A stretch of 12,918 nt of DNA. Origin: JAIPJA01 sp964390115 (lineage in GTDB: Bacteria; Patescibacteriota; Patescibacteriia; Patescibacteriales; UBA12465). Location of the stretch: positions 1 through 12,918 of the forward strand of contig CAYMGT010000024.1 of assembly GCA_964390115.1 (NCBI GenBank), read 5' to 3'. The notes under the pieces are model-generated. The model saw nothing but the letters and a program-made list of their open reading frames with translations, made no database searches and had not been told where the DNA came from. A program made the translations under genes and the position numbers. Positions 7,080-12,918 of the stretch are shown here, piece after piece. Within the stretch, counting starts at the first letter, position 1; each line of letters opens with the position of its first letter.

Positions 7080-8180
7080 ATGAAAAGAATTTCAATTATT
7101 ATTTCAGTAATGTCTATTCTGGCAATGTTTTCTTGTCAGAAATACGAACTAGAGGAAACCAAAGAAAAAGCTCCTCAAGTAGAAATCACCTTAAAGTCCG
7201 GAAACTCAATTACTGAGAATCCGGATACCGTAAAGACCGATGTTGCCCTAATATTTTATGCCAAAGTAAATTATGGAAACATAAGCGAATTTATTTGGGA
7301 TTTTGGAGATTTAACGGGAGAATCTCAAGGCCAACAAGTAATACATAAATATGAACAGGAAGGTAATTATACTATAACCCTTGTGACCTATGACGGGATC
7401 GTATACAATACCATCTACTTGGATTTAGTGGTTTCCAATCAAGGAAGCTATTATCCAGTATTTAGTCTGAGGAGCTCAGGAAATGTACCCAATACACAAG
7501 GAAAATTACAATACACGATGCAGTTTCTACGCTCAGCTATACCTACTCCACCCGTACCCGCCATTGGACCTTACTTCTATATAGGTTCCAATGAAGAAAG
7601 TAACTGGGAGGAAGTGACTATAGTTAATGATACTAGTGATTTATTCGCTTGGTATTCTATTTATTCTTATGACACTGTTTACGATCAAGCGTTTGGTGGT
7701 TGGGAAAATAATAATGCTATTTGGGGTAATATGGAAACCTCCGAATTCTTCAATGAAAGCCTAAATTATTTGAGAGTCGGTTTTCAAGATGGTTCAATTT
7801 ATACAGAAAATGCTTTTCAAAATTTTATTCCCGGATCTACAGGTGATGACTTGCCTTACCCTCCTGTTCGCATTGATGTGTCTAATACTGATGTAACAAT
7901 ATATGTTGACATCAGGCGACAAGCTGAAGGAGTGATAAATACTCCGAAAGCGAGATACAAAACGGAAGCAGGCGCTAGCTGGTCTGCATTGGAAGATATG
8001 ACCTGGATTGGAGGCACTGGATACGCCAAAATAGTACTCAATCGTGGAGAGGATAACGTTTATTTTCTCAGGGTCTGGTCCAGAGGATCGGACAGTGACA
8101 CAGAAATTGACTTTTCGAGCTCAACCTTATGGGACGAGAATCAGCAATGTATAAAATTCGAAATTATTGAACTTGACTAA
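7080..8180 (+). CDS. PKD-domain lipoprotein of Bacteroidota-like type, unknown function
   Basis: A 366-residue predicted surface or secreted lipoprotein. The N-terminus (MKRISIIISVMSILAMFSCQ) is a lipoprotein signal with the lipidated Cys at 19, followed by an acidic linker. Residues about 35-120 form a PKD (Ig-like) domain. Its core motif WDFGD lies at 73-77, and HKYEQEGNYTITLVTYDG at 89-106 is the closing strand pair typical of PKD folds. The remaining 245 residues are Trp/Tyr/Asn/Asp-rich and look all-beta; I do not recognise them. Signal peptide and domain style resemble the SusE/F-like and PKD lipoproteins of Bacteroidota. Base and codon use differ from the neighbours, with more CG-containing codons and locally near 47% G+C (for example 7501-7560), which suggests transfer. 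No Shine-Dalgarno or clear promoter was found. A strong terminator follows. Coding status is firm; the role (adhesion or glycan contact) is only a guess. Confidence 0.85.
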   Translation: MKRISIIISVMSILAMFSCQKYELEETKEKAPQVEITLKSGNSITENPDTVKTDVALIFYAKVNYGNISEFIWDFGDLTGESQGQQVIHKYEQEGNYTITLVTYDGIVYNTIYLDLVVSNQGSYYPVFSLRSSGNVPNTQGKLQYTMQFLRSAIPTPPVPAIGPYFYIGSNEESNWEEVTIVNDTSDLFAWYSIYSYDTVYDQAFGGWENNNAIWGNMETSEFFNESLNYLRVGFQDGSIYTENAFQNFIPGSTGDDLPYPPVRIDVSNTDVTIYVDIRRQAEGVINTPKARYKTEAGASWSALEDMTWIGGTGYAKIVLNRGEDNVYFLRVWSRGSDSDTEIDFSSSTLWDENQQCIKFEIIELD

Positions 8181-8204
8181 ATAGTTAAGTTCCAAAAAAT
8201 ACTT

Positions 8205-8233
8205 AAAGTCCTTAATAATTTAAGGGCTTTTTT
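8205..8233 (+). terminator. Rho-independent terminator after the PKD lipoprotein gene
   Basis: An 11-bp stem, AAAGTCCTTAA (8205-8215) with TTAAGGGCTTT (8220-8230) and one G-T wobble, encloses a TAAT loop. A run of six T follows (8228-8233). It lies 24 bp after the stop codon. Confidence 0.88.
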
Positions 8234-8238
8234 ATTAT

Positions 8239-8268
8239 AAAAAAAACCGACTCTTATTTAGTCGGTTT
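8239..8268 (-). terminator. Rho-independent terminator of the barrel-like gene
   Basis: Read on the minus strand, a perfect 9-bp stem AAACCGACT / AGTCGGTTT (arms 8260-8268 and 8244-8252) with a 7-base loop is followed by a run of eight T (complement of 8239-8246, its first three bases in the stem). It is the strongest terminator in the window and stands back to back with the plus-strand terminator at 8205. Confidence 0.9.
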
Positions 8269-8280
8269 AAACGTTTATTT

Positions 8281-9129
8281 TTATCTTTTTAGTTCTTTAA
8301 CTAGATTAATTAGGTTTATACTAAACCCAACTTCATCAAACTCTTTTCCTTTAAAATCTATTTTTCGAGAATAATAAATTTCAAAAATGTTTTGGTAATA
8401 AACCGAAAACAAATCTAGTCCTACTCCGAACTCAACAAAATCTTCTTTATAGAAGAAGTCGTTAGAATATCCTAAAATGATTTTAGGAGACATCGTTAAG
8501 TCACCAGGACCTAATAAAATCTTGTAGACATCTAGATCTAATTTCAAGTTTAAAAGATTTAAGCCCCAAGCATCAAGAGAGTCTCTTGATATAAGTAAGG
8601 TGTCTTGAAAAAAACCTTGAATATCTCCAGATTGTTGCTGAAAATAGGAAGTATAAAACTTCCAGCGAAAAAACCAATCATGGTAATTGCTGAAAATATG
8701 ACCATACAAACTTCCCGTTAGAAAGTCTTGAGTTTGTTTTGACTTAAAGTCATGCAAACTTTCGCCTTTATTCCAGCCCCAACCATAACCCAAATTGAAA
8801 CTAAAATAAACATCATTGTTATAAAAAGCACGTCTGGGCATAAAACCCCCGGTCACACCAACAACAAGTTTTTGAGTTTCATCAACGTATCGACCAACAT
8901 CGTATCGTCCATAATTATTCAAACCGTGAACAAAAATACCCAGGGCGGCGGTTCGCTCAAAATTGGTTATCGGTAACCAATCTACATACACATACTGCGA
9001 ATTAGATTGATCTAGTTGATCTAAGCCTGACTTATTAGCTCCAATGATTAAATTCAATCTTTGGTCTATTTGCGACATGGCTGACAATGTCAGTAAAAAA
9101 ACAAAACTTAATAAAATAATTTTTTTCAT
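8281..9129 (-). CDS. Secreted, beta-rich, outer-membrane-barrel-like protein, unknown function
   Basis: A 282-residue exported protein. The N-terminus MKKIILLSFVFLLTLSAMSQ is a type I signal peptide with a probable SAMS/Q cleavage, the form common in Bacteroidota. The mature part has no hydrophobic helix. It consists of alternating aromatic and polar strands, for example VYFSFNLGYGWGW, FFRWKFYTSYFQQQ, LNLKLDLDVYKILLG, SPKIILGYSNDFFY and FEIYYSRKIDF, joined by short turns. This is the pattern of a small beta-barrel or beta-sandwich. The C-terminus (GFSINLINLVKELKR) does not end on the usual aromatic residue of barrel proteins. The gene has its own consensus promoter and a strong Shine-Dalgarno (AGAGGA, 6 bases before the ATG), unlike most neighbours. 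It lies 118 bp downstream of znuB on the same strand and converges on the PKD lipoprotein gene. Its G+C is visibly higher than that of the zur-znu genes. No family is recognised; the barrel call is from pattern only. Confidence 0.82.
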   Translation of the reverse strand: MKKIILLSFVFLLTLSAMSQIDQRLNLIIGANKSGLDQLDQSNSQYVYVDWLPITNFERTAALGIFVHGLNNYGRYDVGRYVDETQKLVVGVTGGFMPRRAFYNNDVYFSFNLGYGWGWNKGESLHDFKSKQTQDFLTGSLYGHIFSNYHDWFFRWKFYTSYFQQQSGDIQGFFQDTLLISRDSLDAWGLNLLNLKLDLDVYKILLGPGDLTMSPKIILGYSNDFFYKEDFVEFGVGLDLFSVYYQNIFEIYYSRKIDFKGKEFDEVGFSINLINLVKELKR

Positions 9130-9135
9130 TATTTA

Positions 9136-9141
9136 TCCTCT
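9136..9141 (-). promoter_or_regulatory. Strong Shine-Dalgarno of the barrel-like gene
   Basis: On the minus strand AGAGGA lies six bases before the ATG at 9129. It is the only full-strength ribosome-binding site seen in the window and supports this start codon. Most other genes here have none. Confidence 0.75.
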
Positions 9142-9185
9142 CTTTTTTATATTATTTTTAATGTACATTTTCTATTTAATGATTA

Positions 9186-9214
9186 ATTATAACAATAAGA
9201 TTGATAAATGTCAA
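9186..9214 (-). promoter_or_regulatory. Perfect-consensus sigma70 promoter for the barrel-like gene
   Basis: Minus strand: TTGACA (9209-9214), a 17-bp spacer and TATAAT (9186-9191) match consensus at all twelve positions. The predicted start near 9179 leaves a leader of about 50 bases containing the ribosome-binding site. Confidence 0.8.
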
Positions 9215-9247
9215 GACTTAATTTAGGCAAAAAAAATTATATAACTA

Positions 9248-10072
9248 TTAATTATTTTTTCTATTAAGACTAGTTTTTATAACTTTAAACAATGAAGCTA
9301 AAATAAAAAATAATATACCTACTAAGACAATAGCCGAACCTGATGGTAAGTTTAAGTAGTAAGAAATTAATAATCCAGATAAAACAATAATTATAGATAA
9401 TATACTAGCTAAAATTATCAATTTTTTAAAACTTTTACTAAATATTTTTGAGATAGCACTTGGCAGTACTAGAAGTGCACTTACTAAAACAATACCTACT
9501 AACTTAATACTAACAATTACAGCTATGGCTATAGCGATATAGAGAAAAATATCATACAAGAAAACTCTTAAGCCAGATAAGTAAGCTCCAACTGGGTCGA
9601 AGGTAGAAAATAAGATTCTCCTATAAAAAATTATTAATAAAGTTAAAATTATTAGCGAGACTGTAATTACAGTAAATAAATCTTCATTTGATATTGTTAA
9701 AATATTACCAAACAAGTAGCTTATAAGCTCCGGCTGATAGCCTTGATAATAACTCAGAAATAAAATCCCCAAAGCCATTCCTCCTGTAAAAATTATGGAA
9801 ATAGCCATGTCAGCTGATAGATTACTTTTTTTCTCTAGTATATAGATCAATATAGCTATAAAAATAGCAAAAATTATTGCTACAAACATCGGAGCCCAGC
9901 CTAGTAAAATAGCCAAAGCAATACCAGCTAAAGAAGCGTGAGCTACACCATCTCCCATAAAGCTCATTTTTCTAGTTGTAGCAAAAACACCTAAAGAGCC
10001 GAGTAGTAAAGCAGAAAAAATTCCCGCTATTATAGCTCTCCACATAAAACTATATTGAAAAATTTCTAACAT
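9248..10072 (-). CDS. znuB: Zinc ABC transporter permease (ABC-3 family)
   Basis: A roughly 274-residue polytopic membrane permease that moves zinc, delivered by ZnuA, across the cytoplasmic membrane using ZnuC. At least seven strongly hydrophobic segments are visible. The family-typical start MLEIFQYSFMWRAIIAG is followed by GSLGVFATTRKMSFMGDGVAHASLAGIALA, the conserved ABC-3 region that contacts the ATPase. The segment IKLVGIVLVSALLVLPSAIS near the C-terminal third is another ABC-3 hallmark. Start choice: an in-frame ATG at 10111 would overlap znuC by 35 bp and add MDLESLYIIAINF. The ATG at 10072, four bases after the znuC stop, gives the family-like N-terminus and is preferred, though neither has a Shine-Dalgarno. 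It is the last gene of the zur-znuA-znuC-znuB operon. A manganese or iron relative is possible, but the zur linkage favours zinc. Confidence 0.93.
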   Translation of the reverse strand: MLEIFQYSFMWRAIIAGIFSALLLGSLGVFATTRKMSFMGDGVAHASLAGIALAILLGWAPMFVAIIFAIFIAILIYILEKKSNLSADMAISIIFTGGMALGILFLSYYQGYQPELISYLFGNILTISNEDLFTVITVSLIILTLLIIFYRRILFSTFDPVGAYLSGLRVFLYDIFLYIAIAIAVIVSIKLVGIVLVSALLVLPSAISKIFSKSFKKLIILASILSIIIVLSGLLISYYLNLPSGSAIVLVGILFFILASLFKVIKTSLNRKNN

Positions 10073-10076
10073 AAAA

Positions 10077-10790
10077 TTAATGGCTATGATATAAAGCGAC
10101 TCCAAGTCCATACATCTCTTGTAGAGTGTCTTTGTTAATAACTTTTTCAGGTTTTCCGTAACAAATCATATTCTTATTTAAACATAAAACTTTTTTAGCG
10201 TATTTACTAACAATATTTAACTCATGAGAAACAATAACACAAGTAGTATTTCTTTCTCTATTTATTTTTTCAATTAAATCATATATAGTTTGTTCACCAG
10301 CCATATCAATTCCTGTAGCAGGTTCATCTAATATTAAAAGTTCTTTTTCATGCAATAATGCTCTAGCTATCATGACTCTTTGAAACTGACCACCGGATAA
10401 AGCAGCCAGAGCCTTGCTTTCAAGTTTGCTAGCACCGACAATATTTAAAACTCTTGATATATTATTGGGTTTGTGACTATGCTGAGAACATCTCTCTAAA
10501 CCCATAAATTCTTTAACAGTAATTGGAGTACTGCTATCAAAGCTAAAATGCTGAGGAACGTAAGCGATATTTTTTCTATAAGCAAAAGGTTTTAAATTAC
10601 TAATTTTTATCTCTCCTTTAGTGGGAACATAAAGACCAATTAAATTTTTTAAAAGTGTGGTTTTACCAGATCCATTAGGACCAATTATAGCAATAATTTC
10701 TCCTTTGAAAACGTCAAAAGAAATATTTTTTAAGGCTAAAAAATTATTGTAACTATAGTCTAAATTTTTTACTTCAATATATGGGTTCAT
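10077..10790 (-). CDS. znuC: Zinc ABC transporter ATP-binding protein
   Basis: A 237-residue cytoplasmic ATPase of the metal-chelate ABC importer group. All motifs are intact and in order: Walker A GPNGSGKT (37-44), Q-loop Gln80 in YVPQ, signature LSGGQ (131-135), Walker B LLILDEP (151-157) and switch His189 in VSHE. The C-terminus is short (LGVALYHSH). The ATG lies one base after the znuA stop codon, and znuB begins four bases after its own stop, so the three transporter genes are translationally packed. ATP hydrolysis by a ZnuC dimer powers transport through ZnuB. Substrate assignment rests on the neighbours (zur, znuA with a His-rich loop). Confidence 0.95.
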   Translation of the reverse strand: MNPYIEVKNLDYSYNNFLALKNISFDVFKGEIIAIIGPNGSGKTTLLKNLIGLYVPTKGEIKISNLKPFAYRKNIAYVPQHFSFDSSTPITVKEFMGLERCSQHSHKPNNISRVLNIVGASKLESKALAALSGGQFQRVMIARALLHEKELLILDEPATGIDMAGEQTIYDLIEKINRERNTTCVIVSHELNIVSKYAKKVLCLNKNMICYGKPEKVINKDTLQEMYGLGVALYHSH

Positions 10791-10791
10791 T

Positions 10792-11727
10792 TTAATTATT
10801 GTTTAAAGTGTTGTAAATAGTGTCAACATTGTATTCTATCAAACTAAAATAATCAGAGATGCTTTCTGTTCCACCTAGCGGATCTAAAGTAGCTATCTCA
10901 ATATTTAAATCTGAGGCTAAAACCTCGGCTACGCTAGTGGCCAGCTGAGGTTCAATAAATATAGCCTTTATATCTTTCTCCTTAACTATAATTTGCAAAT
11001 CCTTTAAATATCTTGGTCCTGGAGATTTACCAGCAAAGGGTTCTATGCTAGCTACAATTTTTAAATTATAATGTTTAGCGAAGTAATTCCAAGCGTCATG
11101 AAAAACTACTATCTCTTTTCTATTTAATTGATTTAACTTGGCTTGCCAAATTATGTCTAAGCTAGAAAGCTTATTTTTAAAATCATTAAAATTTTCTAAA
11201 TATTCTTCTCTGCCCTCAGGATCTAGTTCTGAAAATTTTAAAGCCGCTGCTTCAGCAATTGATATTGCATTATCAGGGTTAAGCCAATAATGAGGGTCCA
11301 CATCTCCATGATAATGATCTTCGTCAATGTTTTCTTCTTCATGATCAGGAAAAGACTGTAAATTAACTTGATTATCTAGAGTAAATTTTTCAACTCCAGA
11401 AATAGAATAAGTAAGATCATCTAACCAATCATCAGCCCCTGCGCCCACACCAAAAATCACCTTTACTCCCTGTAAAGACTTTATATCTTGAGGTGAGGCG
11501 TCATAAGTATGCGGACTACTGCCAGAAGGTAAAATAAGATAATTATCTATTCTATCCCCGCCCACTTCATTGATTATTGAGTATATAGGGAAAATACTGC
11601 TAGCTACTTTAAGTTTAACGCTATAGCTTTCCTGATTAGTAGATAAATTTTTATTGGAACAGGCTACTAAAAATACACCAAAAAATAAGATAAGTATAGA
11701 AATGATAATAAGTTTTTTATCTTTCAT
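10792..11727 (-). CDS. znuA: Zinc-binding lipoprotein of the ABC importer (cluster A-I substrate-binding protein)
   Basis: A 311-residue extracytoplasmic metal-binding lipoprotein. The signal peptide ends in a lipobox with the lipidated Cys at 23 (LVAC), so the protein is membrane-anchored. The four expected metal-ligand positions are present: His73 in SPHTYD, His146 in DPHYWLNP, His210 in VVFHDAWNYF, and Asp282 in LDPLGG. Between the first two lies a short His/Asp/Glu loop with H129, H138 and H140, a feature that separates zinc-type ZnuA proteins from manganese-type relatives. A long helix linking the two lobes (IVASIEPFAGKSPGPRYL and after) is also typical. The gene starts 25 bp after the zur stop codon and ends one base before znuC. 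It is probably co-transcribed with zur and repressed by it. Use of a lipid anchor suits a cell without a periplasmic soluble pool. Confidence 0.95.
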   Translation of the reverse strand: MKDKKLIIISILILFFGVFLVACSNKNLSTNQESYSVKLKVASSIFPIYSIINEVGGDRIDNYLILPSGSSPHTYDASPQDIKSLQGVKVIFGVGAGADDWLDDLTYSISGVEKFTLDNQVNLQSFPDHEEENIDEDHYHGDVDPHYWLNPDNAISIAEAAALKFSELDPEGREEYLENFNDFKNKLSSLDIIWQAKLNQLNRKEIVVFHDAWNYFAKHYNLKIVASIEPFAGKSPGPRYLKDLQIIVKEKDIKAIFIEPQLATSVAEVLASDLNIEIATLDPLGGTESISDYFSLIEYNVDTIYNTLNNN

Positions 11728-11752
11728 AATTTTTTTAACATTTTAATTTTAA

Positions 11753-12130
11753 TTAAGAACATTTGGAACAAATCCCTGTTAAACTTAATTGATGTCTAAT
11801 TTTTTTAAAATTTTTAATATTTTCAAATTTATGCTGACAGGAAATATTTTCTACTCTACCACATTTTCTACATATTATATGATGATGGGGAATAATAGAT
11901 AAACAATAAACTGCTTTTCTGTGTATAATTTCTTTATTTAATAAATCTAATTTAAATAATAAATTTAAAGTTCTATAGATAGAGGCCCTGTCAACTTCCT
12001 TTATTTTTTTATCTAAAGATTCAACAGAAATAGGTTGCTGTAAAGATAAAAGAAGCTCAATTATTTTTAAACGAGTTTTGGTTATAATATAGCCCGCTTC
12101 AGTTAATTTTTTTTCTATTTCATTAATCAT
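11753..12130 (-). CDS. zur: Fur-family zinc uptake regulator
   Basis: A 125-residue DNA-binding repressor. Residues 1 to about 75 are the Fur winged helix, with recognition helix DRASIYRTLNLLFK (47-60). The C-terminal dimerisation and metal domain holds the HHH cluster (82-84) and two CxxC pairs, CRKC (87-90) and CSKC (121-124), which form the structural zinc site of Fur proteins. An extra Cys98 is present. The C-terminus stops directly after the second CxxC, shorter than in E. coli Fur. Start choice: longer reading to a TTG at 12166 would run through the putative operator, so the ATG at 12130 is taken, with AAGG eight bases upstream. Placement as the first gene of a znuACB operon makes Zur the best call within Fur/Zur/PerR/Mur, but metal specificity is inferred from context. 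It probably represses its own operon when zinc is plentiful. Confidence 0.92.
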   Translation of the reverse strand: MINEIEKKLTEAGYIITKTRLKIIELLLSLQQPISVESLDKKIKEVDRASIYRTLNLLFKLDLLNKEIIHRKAVYCLSIIPHHHIICRKCGRVENISCQHKFENIKNFKKIRHQLSLTGICSKCS

Positions 12131-12150
12131 AAATATTACCTTAGCATAAC

Positions 12151-12165
12151 TGCGAATTATTCGCA
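12151..12165. promoter_or_regulatory. Putative Zur operator (7-1-7 palindrome)
   Basis: TGCGAAT-A/T-ATTCGCA is a perfect 7-1-7 inverted repeat 20 bp upstream of the zur ATG. Its geometry and its AAT-N-ATT core are those of Gram-positive Fur-family boxes (Fur TGATAAT-N-ATTATCA, Zur TCGTAAT-N-ATTACGA, PerR TTATAAT-N-ATTATAA). Only the outer bases differ. It is the only such G/C-containing palindrome in the window and sits at the head of the zinc operon. Confidence 0.75.
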
Positions 12166-12229
12166 AGTAGATAAAAAAATGTTTCTAAAAACTCTAATAA
12201 TTAAAAAATTACAAAAAGAATAAGGCATA

Positions 12230-12259
12230 AATATAATTTTTTCCACAGAAACTAGTCAA
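12230..12259 (-). promoter_or_regulatory. Candidate promoter of the zur-znuACB operon
   Basis: Minus strand: TTGACT (12254-12259), an 18-bp spacer and TATATT (12230-12235) match consensus at 5 of 6 positions each. The predicted start near 12223 gives a 93-base leader with the Zur-like palindrome inside it. A second, weaker promoter closer to the operator cannot be excluded. Confidence 0.4.
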
Positions 12260-12264
12260 TAACG

Positions 12265-12909
12265 CTACAACTTCTTACCAATAAACCTAATTAGATTAGC
12301 ATCCTTTCCGTCTTTATAAGTCTCCCCTTTATTATCTAAAATTATAGGAGTAAATAGTTTTGAAGAAATATTTTGTAAATAATTAACTGAAAAAAAACAC
12401 TTACTCACTCCCTGCGACGAAAGATATAAATTTTCTTCAATTTTGCTATCTTTGAATAATTCTATTTCCGGATCATCTATTGTGTTAAAAATTGAGGCAA
12501 AGATTCCATCTTTTTTTATTACCCGATAAATTTCTTTAAACAATTCTCTAGTGTCTTTATTATTAAAATAATGTAACCCCATGTGAGCGTAGACCGCATC
12601 AAAGCTATTATCTACAAAAGGTAGATTTTTTAACAAATCAAGAGACTGAAAATTAATCCTCAATTCTTGTTCCCTAACTTCCCTACTAACATCTTTAAAA
12701 TATTCTTCAGAATATTCTGTTGTAGTTACATTAAATCCTTGTTGAGCAAAATACAAACTATCTTGACCTATACCGGCTGCTAAATCAAGAACGCTTCCCG
12801 CCGGAATGAAATATTTAACAACTAATTCGGCAAAGAGATTAGGTTGATTTACCCCATACTTTATTAGATATTCTTTATTCTTATTTATCCAAAATTTTTC
12901 TTGATACAT
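12265..12909 (-). CDS. Class I SAM-dependent methyltransferase
   Basis: A 214-residue Rossmann-fold methyltransferase. Motif I is VLDLAAGIGQDSLYFAQQG (from residue 40), the SAM-binding Gly loop. An acidic residue follows in VTTTEYSEEYF for the ribose hydroxyls. SLDLLKNLPFVDNSFDAVYAHMGLHYF carries motif II and the post-motif region, and EIYRVIKKDGIFASIFNT is the usual beta-5 segment. It resembles TehB-like or Methyltransf_11/25 small-molecule enzymes; the substrate is not predictable. The first ATG (12909) gives MYQEKFWINKNKEYL, a natural start for this group, but only nine bases of upstream sequence are in the window. It precedes zur on the same strand by 134 bp. Because a promoter candidate and an operator lie in between, it is probably not part of the zinc operon. 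Confidence 0.88.
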   Translation of the reverse strand: MYQEKFWINKNKEYLIKYGVNQPNLFAELVVKYFIPAGSVLDLAAGIGQDSLYFAQQGFNVTTTEYSEEYFKDVSREVREQELRINFQSLDLLKNLPFVDNSFDAVYAHMGLHYFNNKDTRELFKEIYRVIKKDGIFASIFNTIDDPEIELFKDSKIEENLYLSSQGVSKCFFSVNYLQNISSKLFTPIILDNKGETYKDGKDANLIRFIGKKL

Positions 12910-12918
12910 ATATTTTAT

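Noticed and set aside
7856..8041. Minus-strand open frame inside the PKD lipoprotein gene
   Set aside because: It is a shadow of a well-supported coding frame with no signals of its own.
8752..8976. Plus-strand 74-codon open frame inside the barrel-like gene
   Set aside because: It is antisense to a gene with a consensus promoter, Shine-Dalgarno and terminator.
9044..9226. Plus-strand 60-codon frame with a hydrophobic helix
   Set aside because: It is antisense to the signal peptide and promoter of the barrel-like gene; the helix is the complement of AT-rich signal-peptide and leader DNA.
10073..10111. Upstream ATG for znuB overlapping znuC by 35 bp
   Set aside because: The ATG at 10072, four bases after the znuC stop, gives the family-typical MLEIFQYSFM start. 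The longer form cannot be fully excluded.
12131..12166. TTG start extending zur upstream
   Set aside because: The extension would translate through the palindromic operator and adds residues not typical of Fur proteins.
1..12918. CRISPR array, tRNA or rRNA genes, insertion sequences
   Set aside because: No regularly spaced direct repeats, cloverleaf sequences, rRNA cores or transposase frames were seen on either strand.
1..12918. UGA recoded as glycine (code 25, as in Gracilibacteria/SR1)
   Set aside because: All main genes are full length with normal glycine codons and no in-frame UGA; the broken region at 1-595 is explained by indels and TAG/TAA stops.

Overview
The window is AT-rich, densely packed DNA. 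It fits a small-genome bacterium of the Candidate Phyla Radiation (Patescibacteria, probably a Parcubacteria-like lineage). This placement is inferred from gene style: short proteins, very few Shine-Dalgarno sequences, a coiled-coil M23 peptidase, a GT26 enzyme and a compact zinc-uptake operon. It is not based on a marker-gene tree. All the intact genes read through with the standard bacterial code and need no UGA reassignment.

Layout. Positions 1-595 (minus) hold the decayed remains of a DUF1295 / steroid 5-alpha-reductase-like membrane protein, with three frame changes and two internal stops. Then, all on the minus strand, come a secreted coiled-coil M23 (LytM) endopeptidase, glutamyl-tRNA synthetase (gltX), and a fusion of a WecG/TagA/CpsF (GT26) glycosyltransferase to a Nudix domain. 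A 77-bp divergent promoter region separates this block from a plus-strand CorA-type Mg2+/divalent-cation transporter. That gene ends in a clear terminator. A GT4 glycosyltransferase follows, with a perfect -35/-10 promoter, and then a PKD-domain lipoprotein. The lipoprotein gene converges on a minus-strand gene for a secreted, beta-rich, barrel-like protein, with two back-to-back terminators between them. The rest of the window (minus) is zur-znuA-znuC-znuB, headed by a 15-bp 7-1-7 palindrome that looks like a Fur/Zur-family operator, and finally a SAM-dependent methyltransferase.

How the parts work together. The zur operon is a self-contained zinc-homeostasis module: sensor, binding lipoprotein, ATPase and permease under one operator. 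The M23 peptidase, the GT26-Nudix fusion and the GT4 enzyme are envelope functions.

The most unusual part is the pair at 7080-9129. Both proteins have Bacteroidota-style export signals and base/codon use visibly richer in G+C than their neighbours. One resembles an outer-membrane barrel, which would be odd in a lineage thought to lack an outer membrane. The barrel gene sits behind a perfect sigma70-type promoter and a strong Shine-Dalgarno, which the surrounding genes mostly lack. The other notable items are the GT26-Nudix fusion, the putative Zur box, the decaying DUF1295 gene, and a probable leaderless, physically overlapping divergent promoter pair. No tRNA, rRNA, CRISPR array or insertion sequence was seen.
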